From Gonocerus acuteangulatus (Eukaryota > Arthropoda > Insecta > Hemiptera > Coreidae): a stretch of 64,000 bases of DNA. Positions within the stretch are counted from its first letter, which is position 1; every line of letters begins with the position of its first letter. Both the position numbers and the translations under genes were made by a program. The DNA lies in NCBI GenBank assembly GCA_946811695.1, contig OX328124.1, positions 34,246,203 to 34,310,202 of the forward strand, given 5' to 3'. The notes under the pieces are model-generated. The model was not told the DNA's origin. It saw nothing but the letters and a program-made list of their open reading frames with translations, and ran no database searches. Below, in pieces: positions 56,328-64,000 of the stretch.

Positions 56328-56386
56328 CAAAATAGATATACATAAAAACAGATTAATACAAAATAAGAGGATCCTACAGAAAATAA
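55425..56386. other. No recognised element
   Basis: AT-rich. aatgttgcatggcactattttgcc-type segments at about 56035 and 56225 are inverted relative to each other (arms 56020-56070 and 56200-56255), a weak foldback. A (TA)n tract sits at 56300-56323. Confidence 0.4.
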
Positions 56387-56388
56387 AG

Positions 56389-56603
56389 TCCGACTCACAG
56401 GAACTGCCTCATCCGTTCTTTCCCCTAGTTTCATTTGGAAAGCTTTGAATAGAAATCAACATTCTTTTTAGCGCGGTTCCTCCCTCCCCCATAGGGAGGA
56501 ACCCCTGTTATAAGGTTGATACAATGAAACAATCCGGAAGTGCCGACTAGAAAATTTTGCGTTTCAGAACCCCTAGAGACCGAAAATGATGGTGGTTCAA
56601 ATT

Positions 56604-56656
<53 letters not shown>

Positions 56657-56664
56657 TTATTTTT

Positions 56665-56724
<60 letters not shown>

Positions 56725-56835
56725 ATCTTTCCTGAAAATTGTGAACGAGCACTCGAAAATCTGGAATAAAAGCGATACTAAGGCGTCCAGGCACAGGATA
56801 CCGACAGTAGCCAAGTTACACAGAAGTGGCCGTTT
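56389..56835 (+). mobile_element. Helentron-like family A, copy A6, interrupted
   Basis: 5' end tccgactcacaggaactgcc, then agtttcatttggaaagcttt. At about 56467 a minus-strand family A piece intervenes, and at about 56720 the plus sequence resumes (gaaaattgtgaacgagcact ... ccgacagtagccaa), as in A2 at 28010-28090. The 3' end is not seen. Confidence 0.7.
56467..56719 (-). mobile_element. Short family A piece nested in A6
   Basis: On the minus strand it ends at 56467 with the stem-loop and gaaccgcgctaa, preceded by tttgaaccaccatcattttc and a long (TA)n tract (56605-56719). It is only about 250 bases, the 3' end plus microsatellite, inserted in the opposite orientation inside A6. Confidence 0.75.
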
Positions 56836-57193
56836 ATGTTAATTTGATTTTATTCATAGACCTTCTGCCTAGAAAAGAAAAATACGTAGTTCATATTCTT
56901 AATCAGCCATATAATAACTATCAGTCCTAAGTATGTAAAGAAAAAGTTTGAGTTAAGCAATGAAAAGTCCAAAACTCGAAGGAACTGCATCATCATGGCG
57001 TGTTTCCATATAATGCTTATCGTGATGAGACAAGGAAATCTTCGAATAGGAATTTTAAATATTTTACCATCTACAGATCGAAACCACCACTTTCGAAAGT
57101 TTAACCACCATTTTCTCCTACTGTAGTGGTCCTGCCGGAATTTACACCTGAACTTTTTAAGTGAAATTTATTAGGCAACACAAAATATGAAAG

Positions 57194-57817
57194 TCCGTCA
57201 CGCAGGAGCTGCATAACTAAGCACTTTCCTCAGAATTTGGGTAGTGTAGACTGCTTTCCAGAACAATTTACTTAAAATATCCTACATAAATAAAATAAAA
57301 ACATGAATAGTTCTCTTTTAAATTTGTAATGAGTAACTGATCAATTATTAATTTGCTTCCAGAGTTATGTTTACACATGGTACCTATTACACTACGTAAT
57401 AAATACAAAAAAACTCATATTATCGTATTTTGATCTAACGCAGGAATAGGATACAGTCACTCTAGTGGTAGAAAGCGCTCCTTGCGGCGGCTTTGTGAAC
57501 CTAAGTCTGGCGGGCTTTTCTATTGAAATATATTACAAATTAAACCCCCGCTTTCCGATTGACCGATTCAGCTCATTTTTACAACACTTCTTTCTCATGA
57601 GTTACCCACGACGTATACCGCGTTTCGTTACAATACAGCAGAAATTACGACCGGTATGAGTACATTAGGAATTTGGGTCCGGAGTAAACCCCCCCCCCCT
57701 TCTAATGAACCGATTTAGTTTATTTTTACAACACATATTTACCTGTACATGCATAAATGTGGAAAACGTTTAAAAGGGCTCTATTGAGCACCCAAAACAA
57801 GAAGTCTAGTTTTAGCA
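57194..57817 (+). mobile_element. Helentron-like family B copy, 3'-truncated
   Basis: 5' tccgtcacgcaggagctgca, taactaagcactttcctcag. Homology to the minus copy at 23109-24081 runs to about 57750 (including gagttacccacgacgtatac and ccggagtaaacc). The (TA)n and hairpin end are missing. Confidence 0.75.
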
Positions 57818-57819
57818 CT

Positions 57820-58019
57820 TTCCTCCGAAGGAAAGTAGCTATTGAGGTTGGACTCATGACGGAATTATTGAAAAATTTCTTCAAATCTTTATCGATCCTA
57901 CCTAGTAGACACCGAAAATGACCCCCGTTAAAATTTATATATATCTATATATATATATATATATATCTATATGTGTATATATATATATGCATATATATAT
58001 ATCTATATATATATATATA
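57820..58019 (-). mobile_element. Helentron-like family B, 3' end piece
   Basis: On the minus strand it ends at 57820 with the hairpin ctactttccttcggaggaaa and gtgctaaaa; further in lie aaatgacccccgttaaaattt (complement side) and (TA)n with interruptions (57937-58019). The 5' remainder is absent. The arrangement with the truncated plus copy mirrors the A6 nest. Confidence 0.7.
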
Positions 58020-58273
58020 GATTAGGATTTGTTTTGACAAGGGCGATAAACAGTATAGTCCTTACACCCTTTGTTTGTGTTCTACAGATCATTGGGGTTA
58101 AAAATAATTAGCTTAATTCAATAGAGATTGGTTGTAAATGAAGGGTACTCATTCCTTTACTTCGCTCTTTCTATAATAGTACGTCTGATTACAGTGTTTC
58201 CTTATAGTTATTAAGTTGTATCTAGCCTAGGCATACCTAATACATATATACATATATATTTAGTCTATTTCCA

Positions 58274-58286
<13 letters not shown>
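58020..58286. other. No recognised element; LINE 3' flank
   Basis: Short AT-rich flank beyond the LINE poly-A. Nothing else is recognised. Confidence 0.35.
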
Positions 58287-58356
<70 letters not shown>

Positions 58357-58416
58357 GCGCCCGTTTATCGCTTTCATAAGTAGAAGATATTTACATTATT
58401 TCTCTTTACTTCTTTG

Positions 58417-58465
<49 letters not shown>

Positions 58466-58710
58466 CCCCCTACTTGTACCATATATAATATAACAATGGT
58501 ACAACAAACTATATACAATATAAACTATATACAATATAAACACTATACAATATTAATAACATAACAACATCCTTATATATTTACAGACTATTTACAACAT
58601 GCAATTTATAAAGTATATTTACGATCTATTTACAATATTCATTTATAAGTTTTATGGACTACTCCATTAGCTTGCGTTGGGAGTTCCTATTTTTAAGAAA
58701 CTTGGGGGTT

Positions 58711-61700
58711 TTAGATTTTTGAAATAAGTTGTGTTTCTCTAAGTAACTCTAGAATCTTGTCTGCTGTGTCTATTGAGTCTCTTAGAGCTGTGTCCTTGTT
58801 ACGGGGGATTCCATACTTTAGGAATATTTGATGTAACGCGGTACATTCCTCTAGTATATGGTGAACTGTTAGTGGCACGCGGCAGGTTTCACAGCTGGGC
58901 TGGGGGTCTTTAGTTATTAGGTATGCATGCGTTAGATTGGTGTGGCCTATTCGCATCCTCGTTAAGACCACTTCTTCTCTCCTGTTACCTCTCACTGAGC
59001 TTCTCCATGGCTTTGTAGTTGGTTTAATTCCTCTTAATTTGTTGGTCAGAGGGATTTCTTCCCACATTGATTCCCATTTATTCTTAACTCTTGATTTTAG
59101 CCAACTTTTTATATCACTTGGTTCATATATTTGAAGCTCGGGGCTATTCATCTGGGCTGCTTCCTTGGCTGCTTTATCTGCCATTTCATTTCCTGGTATA
59201 CCTGAATGACCTGGGGTCCAAAGGAATTGTACTGTTTTATTAAGGTTATTTAGGATTTCCAGATAATTTTGGATTTTGTTGAGTGTAGGTCCTGTTTTAT
59301 TGTAGCTTACTATACTCTGGAGGGCAGACATGGAATCAGAACATAACAGTATATGTGAGTTAGTGATGTTTATAGATATATAAAGGGCTGTGGCTATTGC
59401 TAGGAGTTCTGCGGTGTATATTGATATATAAGGTGGTAATTTATATTTTTTGGCTAACCCATTATGGATAACTGCAAATCCAACATTTCCTTCCTGCTTG
59501 GATCCATCTGTATACAGAGCTTCATAGTTTTGATATTGTTGCAATATATCATTTAATTTGAATTTATGTTGTCCTGGTTGCACTTTCTTGAAGCTTAGGT
59601 CTATTTTCGGAGGGTGGTATTTCCATGAAGGTGGCCTTGATATTTGTTGGTTTGCTTCAACAGGGATGTCATGGATTTCACTAATCACTACTTTATGCCT
59701 GATTCCTATTGGAGCTGGTTTTCTGGGATTTGCTTCATAGATTCTAAGATGGCGTGGATAAAATATATGGTTGTAGGCTGGGTTGGTTTGTTGGAGTTTG
59801 ATTTTGACTATGTAGTTGTTTATTAGTTCCTGCCTACGAAACAGAAGAGGTGGTATGGAAGCTTCCGCACATAGGCTTACTATAGGACTGGTCCTGAATG
59901 CCCCTGTTGCAAGTCTGATCCCAGTGTGGTGGATACTATCTAAGAGTCGGAGGCGACTTCCACTTGCAGAAGAATACACTACACTGCCGTAGTCGATCTT
60001 AGAGCGAATAAGGCTAGTGTAGACCATAAGCATTGATTTACGATCAGCCCCCCAGGAAGTCCTGGCAAGCACTTTCATGATCCTCAGTCGCTTAGAGCAT
60101 TCCTCTCGTAGGTACATGATGTGTTTTTGCCATGTAAGTTTTCTATCTAGGACCAAGCCTAGGAATTTAGTGCTTTCGCAGAACGACAAAGTTTGCCCAT
60201 ATAAGGTCAGCTGAGGAATTTGAGTTTGGTTCCTCTTACGTGAGAATAGTATACCTCTGGTCTTTTCCGTTGAAAAACGGAGATTTTTATTCGCAGACCA
60301 GGTTTCTAAATCATTTAGAACTTTTTGGAGAGTTCTGCGCATCCATGCATGGTTTTGGAACCTTAGCAGAATCGCCAGGTCATCCACGTAGAGGAATGCT
60401 TTAATCGACCCAGGCATGATATTGGCTACTGAGTTTATTGCAATAGCAAATAAAGTACAACTCAGAACACTTCCTTGGGGGATGCCGTATGCTATTTCTT
60501 TGCAACTAGAGGTCGTATCTCCTACTCTTACTTGAATATATCTTCTGTGTAAGAAGCTCTTTATAAAGCTAGGAAGAGCTCCCCTGAAGCCCCAAGCATG
60601 CAATGTTTCTAATATTGTTTTCCGGTCAACAGTATCGTAGGCCTTTTCCAAGTCAAAAAATACACCCACTGCTTCTTTCTGTTCCACATATGTGTTGAGG
60701 ATTTCTGCTTCTAACGTCACTAGTTGGTCTATTGTCGACCTGCCTTTCCGAAAGCCACATTGGATGGAAGATAGTAGGTTAAATTTTTCTATTACCCATG
60801 TCAATCGTCTGTTGACCATCTTTTCCATGAGTTTTGATAAGCAGCTTGTGAGTGAAATCGGACGGTAACTGCTAGGACTTAATTTATCTTTTCCAGGTTT
60901 TAATACAGGAATGACAATAGATTCACGCCATGCATTTGGGTAATTAGAGGTTTCCCATATTTTATTGAATACATTTAGCAGGTAATGTTTTACGGAAGGT
61001 GGAAAGTTTTTAATCATTTCATTATGGATTTCATCTTTTCCAGGTGTTGAAGATTTCAATTCTCCTATTGCTACTTGCAGCTCCCAGAAGGTGAATGGGC
61101 AGTTGTAATCGTAAGGGATTAGAGGATCTTGAGGTGAAGTGTCCGTAAAATCTACTTGATGCTGGGGGTGATTGTCATGGTTTAAATTGGGAGAATTTTG
61201 AGAGTTTGAGATGGCTGTAAAGCAGTTTACTAGAGCTTCAGATGTTTCATGAGGATTATAGGTTATTTCATTTTGAATTTTAAGGATTGGAACTTCATTG
61301 TTATATTGACCTGCTATGCTCCGAATTTTTTGCCACACTTTTTTTATGGGGGTGTTGATGGATATTGTGCTTATGTAGTCTGCCCAGGAGCTTCTTTTTT
61401 TATTTTTCACTAGATTTCTGACAATTGACTTCTGCTTTTTGTAATTTATTAGGTTATCTTTTGTTGGGCTTTTCTGAAATTTTTTGAGAGCTTTATTTTT
61501 TAGTGTAATGGACTTCCGACATTCCTCGTCAAACCATGGAGTATGGTTTCCTTTCGGAAGTCCTTTGGTTTTTTTAATTGTCTGTAGAGCTGTTGTAATA
61601 ATATTGTGGGTGAAACTGTCAATTATCTCATCTATATTTCCGGTGAGCTGTTTTGTGTATTTGTTGAGTGTTTCTGTGAAGTCTTCCCAATTGGCTGATT

Positions 61701-62394
61701 CAATGATCCATTTTGGATGTCGGTTTATCTTGGGTAAATCAGAATTAAAATTTACAAGTATTGGAAAGTGATCACTCCCATATTGTTCGCCACAGACACT
61801 CCAGGTTAATTGTGTAACAAGGTTTGGTGAGATGAAAGCTAGATCTAAGGCAGATGTTGTTCCTGATCTTGGACAGAGGTATGTTGCTTCTCCTGTATTC
61901 AGTACGAGTGAGTCTGTTGTATCTATGATTCTTCTGATGATATTTCCCCTAGTGTTTGGTGTTGCTGTACTCCAGGACTGATGTGACCCATTCAAATCCC
62001 CGACTACTATATATGGTGTGGGAAGTCTGGTAATTAGTTGCAATAAGGCTGTTTCATTTATTCGTTCAGTTGGAGGTAAATAAATGTTACAGATGGTAAC
62101 GTCAAAACGCAATTTGACCCTCATGATGAGTGCTTGAAGTGGGGATTGTATGTCCAGTTCTTCGGCAAATAGACCGCTTCGAACTGCGATGGCAACTCCC
62201 CCGTGGGCTCGCTCATTTTCCCTAAGTTCTATTTCTTTCCTGTAGATGGAGTAATTTTTTATATTTATGTTAATGTTGGAAGTAAGTTTTGTTTCTTGCA
62301 GGCACAATATAGCAGGGTTGGTATCTTTTAAGAGAATCTGCAGCTCCTCAAATTGGGTACGAAGGCCATTTAGGTTCCAGCTAATTATAGACAT
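58711..62394 (-). CDS. LINE ORF2: endonuclease, reverse transcriptase, RNase H
   Basis: 1227 residues from an ATG that opens the endonuclease directly (MSIISWNLNGLRTQFEEL). The APE-type endonuclease spans about residues 1-215: LQETK (catalytic Glu), VVGDLNGSH, SALDLAF and GSDHFPI near residue 206. Reverse transcriptase: FDLEKAYDT at about 583 (motif A Asp), GIPQGSVLS at about 638 (motif B), AFLYVDDLA at about 669 (motif C). RNase H: YTDGSK at about 961, YTAELLAI, LLCSDSMSAL and PGHSGIPGNEMAD at about 1066. A C-terminal Cys-His cluster follows (CETCRVPLTVHHILEEC). All catalytic residues are present. The enzyme nicks DNA, primes cDNA on the target and removes RNA. The length and order fit I-group LINEs. 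Confidence 0.95.
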   Translation of the reverse strand: MSIISWNLNGLRTQFEELQILLKDTNPAILCLQETKLTSNININIKNYSIYRKEIELRENERAHGGVAIAVRSGLFAEELDIQSPLQALIMRVKLRFDVTICNIYLPPTERINETALLQLITRLPTPYIVVGDLNGSHQSWSTATPNTRGNIIRRIIDTTDSLVLNTGEATYLCPRSGTTSALDLAFISPNLVTQLTWSVCGEQYGSDHFPILVNFNSDLPKINRHPKWIIESANWEDFTETLNKYTKQLTGNIDEIIDSFTHNIITTALQTIKKTKGLPKGNHTPWFDEECRKSITLKNKALKKFQKSPTKDNLINYKKQKSIVRNLVKNKKRSSWADYISTISINTPIKKVWQKIRSIAGQYNNEVPILKIQNEITYNPHETSEALVNCFTAISNSQNSPNLNHDNHPQHQVDFTDTSPQDPLIPYDYNCPFTFWELQVAIGELKSSTPGKDEIHNEMIKNFPPSVKHYLLNVFNKIWETSNYPNAWRESIVIPVLKPGKDKLSPSSYRPISLTSCLSKLMEKMVNRRLTWVIEKFNLLSSIQCGFRKGRSTIDQLVTLEAEILNTYVEQKEAVGVFFDLEKAYDTVDRKTILETLHAWGFRGALPSFIKSFLHRRYIQVRVGDTTSSCKEIAYGIPQGSVLSCTLFAIAINSVANIMPGSIKAFLYVDDLAILLRFQNHAWMRRTLQKVLNDLETWSANKNLRFSTEKTRGILFSRKRNQTQIPQLTLYGQTLSFCESTKFLGLVLDRKLTWQKHIMYLREECSKRLRIMKVLARTSWGADRKSMLMVYTSLIRSKIDYGSVVYSSASGSRLRLLDSIHHTGIRLATGAFRTSPIVSLCAEASIPPLLFRRQELINNYIVKIKLQQTNPAYNHIFYPRHLRIYEANPRKPAPIGIRHKVVISEIHDIPVEANQQISRPPSWKYHPPKIDLSFKKVQPGQHKFKLNDILQQYQNYEALYTDGSKQEGNVGFAVIHNGLAKKYKLPPYISIYTAELLAIATALYISINITNSHILLCSDSMSALQSIVSYNKTGPTLNKIQNYLEILNNLNKTVQFLWTPGHSGIPGNEMADKAAKEAAQMNSPELQIYEPSDIKSWLKSRVKNKWESMWEEIPLTNKLRGIKPTTKPWRSSVRGNRREEVVLTRMRIGHTNLTHAYLITKDPQPSCETCRVPLTVHHILEECTALHQIFLKYGIPRNKDTALRDSIDTADKILELLRETQLISKI

Positions 62395-62837
62395 GGCAAT
62401 ATGAATATTGGGGTAGTCCTATTTTACTGAATATACTATTTACAAGTAGGAGATGTGCTATAATTATTTTGATTTTATTATTATAAAATAATGATTTATA
62501 TATATTTAGATATATGTACATTAGCTTAGCTGTTGTTAGCTGTAGGGATTCAATTATATTTACAAATACTAGGTATGGGATTTTAGGCATATATGAATAT
62601 TGAGCGAAGAAAAAGGTTTGAGTACCCTTCAAATAATCTATTAGTGTTATTGATATAGTAATATATTTTGAAAATTCATTTTTATTTATTGTAGTTTTTC
62701 TTTTTATAAAATAACTTTTTTCCCTGATAATTGGATTTGGTGGTGTGTGTGGATGTGTGTTTGAGTGAAGAGGTGGTTTACTGTTATGATAGTATGTCAT
62801 TATGTGGGTGTTTATTATCATATAATGCATAGGGTTT
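62395..62837 (-). other. ORF1-ORF2 spacer with an open third frame
   Basis: The spacer is very AT-rich. A frame of 206 codons (63001-62381) starts within ORF1 in another frame, crosses the whole spacer and overlaps the ORF2 start by 14 bases. Its product is Ile/Lys/Tyr-rich, without a domain. It may be chance, or the route by which ribosomes reach ORF2. Confidence 0.3.
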
Positions 62838-64000
62838 TCAGGTTTCCATGTCTTCACCACTTTTTTTGGAATTTTGTTTTTGTTTCCGCCTAGGAGGAGG
62901 CGGGGTTTTAAAGTCCTCACTATTTTGTACCCCGCCCTGTGACTGGGGTACATTAGTGTTTTCACGTCGATCCCGGGAGCGAGGAGAGACGGACCGCTCA
63001 CGGGGAGGTAGAGGGAGAGAGGTGTTGGCTATGCCAGGGAGAGAGAGAGAGGGTGGGAGTGGAGAGAGAGAGGGAGGGAGTGGAGAGAGAGAGGGAGGGA
63101 GTGGAGAGAGAGTGGGAGTGAGTGGTGAGGGAGGGAGTGTGGAGTGGGAGGGAGCGAGTGGAGGGGATGAGTTACAGCCAGTCTGTGACGAAGCCGCAGC
63201 CTTGGCTCTGGCTACTAGAATCTTCGGAACAGTAGCTACAGAAATATAGTCATCTGTCTGAATACCTATTTCCTTAACTTCCTTTCGTACATTCCTAGCT
63301 ACTTCTGAATAACTTTTATTAATTGGTTGGCTTTCTTTATATTTCCTTCTAGCTACACTATAAGGTACTTTTTCTTTGAACTGGATTGTTTTAATTTCCT
63401 TTTCTTCTATTAACTTGGGGCATTTAATATCTAGGCTTGGGTGGTGGTTCCCACAATTTACACAGTTTGGGACAATTGTTTCACACGGAGTACCGCTATG
63501 TAATGTTTTGGAACAGAAATTACATATCGGTTCTTTAACACATTTATCTGCAAAATGACCAAGTTTAAGACAAGTCCTGCAGCGGATTGGGTTAGGGATA
63601 TACATTTTAACTCTTAATTTTTGGTATCCTACATTAATGGTTTCTGGGAGGGTCGGCACTGAAAATGTAAGAACGTACAAATGTGTGTGTTTTTCTATTC
63701 CTGACCTCCTAGTAATTATTCTTTTAATTTCCATCACATTAAAGCATTTCAATTCCTCCAATATTTCAGTCGGATCGATTCCTTCCAAGTCTGGACAAAA
63801 TATGACGCCTTTTGTTATATTTAACTTCTCATGCGCGCTCACTTTTACTTTTATTGTTGGTCCAAAATTATTTAATTTTAACAATTTATCTGATTGCTCT
63901 TTTGAGGTTGTTTCAACCAAAACTGTCCCATTTCTTAACTTTTTTACATTTTTAGGCTCCCCGCAAAGGTTATTTATCGTTCTAGATAGTAAAAAAGGCG
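62838..64000 (-). CDS. LINE ORF1, gag-like nucleic-acid-binding protein (partial)
   Basis: The ATG at 63920 is not the natural start: the frame stays open to the window edge and reads KNVKKLRNGTVLVETTSKEQ there, which is typical ORF1 sequence. Then follow an RRM-like fold (TKGVIFCPDLEGID ... EIKRII), and three zinc knuckles: CRTCLKLGHFADKC, CNFCSKTLHSGTPC and CVNCGNHHPSLDIKC (residues about 110-170 from the internal Met). The tail (about 265-360) is Pro/Ser-rich with heptad repeats SPLPPSL and a basic end. It packages the LINE RNA. The GA-rich tract on the plus strand (63000-63170) is the DNA of the heptads. Confidence 0.92.
   Translation of the reverse strand, partial: PFLLSRTINNLCGEPKNVKKLRNGTVLVETTSKEQSDKLLKLNNFGPTIKVKVSAHEKLNITKGVIFCPDLEGIDPTEILEELKCFNVMEIKRIITRRSGIEKHTHLYVLTFSVPTLPETINVGYQKLRVKMYIPNPIRCRTCLKLGHFADKCVKEPICNFCSKTLHSGTPCETIVPNCVNCGNHHPSLDIKCPKLIEEKEIKTIQFKEKVPYSVARRKYKESQPINKSYSEVARNVRKEVKEIGIQTDDYISVATVPKILVARAKAAASSQTGCNSSPPLAPSHSTLPPSPLTPTLSPLPPSLSPLPPSLSPLPPSLSLPGIANTSLPLPPRERSVSPRSRDRRENTNVPQSQGGVQNSEDFKTPPPPRRKQKQNSKKSGEDMET

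Larger units (their letters stand above)
58287..64000 (-). mobile_element. Two-ORF LINE (I/Jockey group), nearly complete
   Basis: A non-LTR retrotransposon read right to left. ORF1 is open through the right window edge, a spacer of 444 bases follows, then ORF2 (62394-58711), a 3' UTR, an A47 run (58465-58419 as T), 66 bases of other sequence, and an A66 run (58352-58287 as T). Both ORFs are free of stops, so the copy is young. The 5' UTR and 5' target duplication lie outside the window. RNase H places it with I-group elements rather than Jockey proper. Confidence 0.92.

Noticed and set aside
58355..58564. Poly-Phe protein
   Set aside because: It is the translation of the T-run that is the LINE poly-A on the other strand.
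62848..63249. Arg/Glu/Gly-rich protein on the plus strand
   Set aside because: It is the antisense shadow of the Pro/Ser heptads of LINE ORF1.

Overview
The window is AT-rich, repeat-dominated animal DNA, most likely an arthropod and probably an insect. Reasons: an intact coding exon that reads like an insect dopamine transporter, splice sites of eukaryotic type, LINEs, SINEs and cut-and-paste transposons, and no operon-like coding. Host coding content is minimal. The only host sequence I can support is one exon on the minus strand (21092-21235) encoding transmembrane helix 1 of a monoamine transporter, with a clear acceptor and donor. Much of the window may be intron of that gene, but no second exon was recognised.

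Almost everything else is mobile DNA, and many copies carry their own proof (terminal inverted repeats, target-site duplications, nesting). From left to right: 0.7-2.0 kb a terminal-inverted-repeat (TIR) element; 2.7-3.7 kb relics of two rolling-circle families; 5.2-5.6 kb a small TIR element embedded in (TA)n; 7.6-8.4 kb two different tRNA-derived SINEs; 9.2-11.0 kb a reverse-transcriptase relic, a pogo-like element and a 432-bp Merlin element with perfect 33-bp TIRs and a perfect 8-bp duplication; 13.5-15.1 kb a mariner-like foldback and a hAT transposase relic; 15.7-16.3 kb two copies of a G-rich hAT-like MITE; 17.7-20.6 kb a broken Merlin transposase gene split by a 5'-truncated LINE with a 12-bp duplication; 21.1 kb the transporter exon; 23.1-24.1 kb a complete Helentron-like element (family B); 24.9-25.4 kb a 4 x 122-bp tandem repeat; 26.3-31.0 and 33.1-34.7 kb several Helentron-like family A elements with (TA)n cores, two of them head to tail.

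Continuing: 36.7-37.0 kb a foldback carrying two hammerhead-ribozyme-like motifs with compensatory changes; 39.7-39.9 kb a 5S-rRNA-derived SINE; 41.0-43.0 kb two tandem Helitrons plus a 655-bp TA-flanked foldback; 44.6-45.9 kb another complete family A element; 46.9-47.8 kb a second Helitron/foldback block; 48.8 kb a further G-rich hAT-like MITE; 49.6-50.7 kb a very homogeneous 43-bp satellite of about 27 copies; 51.4-52.1 kb a 681-bp hAT-type palindrome with a perfect 8-bp duplication; 52.5-55.4 kb a cluster of truncated LINEs and SINEs; 56.4-58.0 kb rolling-circle nests; and 58.3-64.0 kb (minus strand) a nearly complete, apparently intact two-ORF LINE with endonuclease, reverse transcriptase and RNase H, whose 5' end lies outside the window.

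The genes do not form a pathway. The biology is one of layered transposition: autonomous LINEs supply the machinery that SINEs and truncated copies borrowed, Merlin, hAT and mariner transposases left short derivatives, and rolling-circle elements carry (TA)n tracts around. Family names beyond the motifs given are assignments from recalled family features, not from a search.
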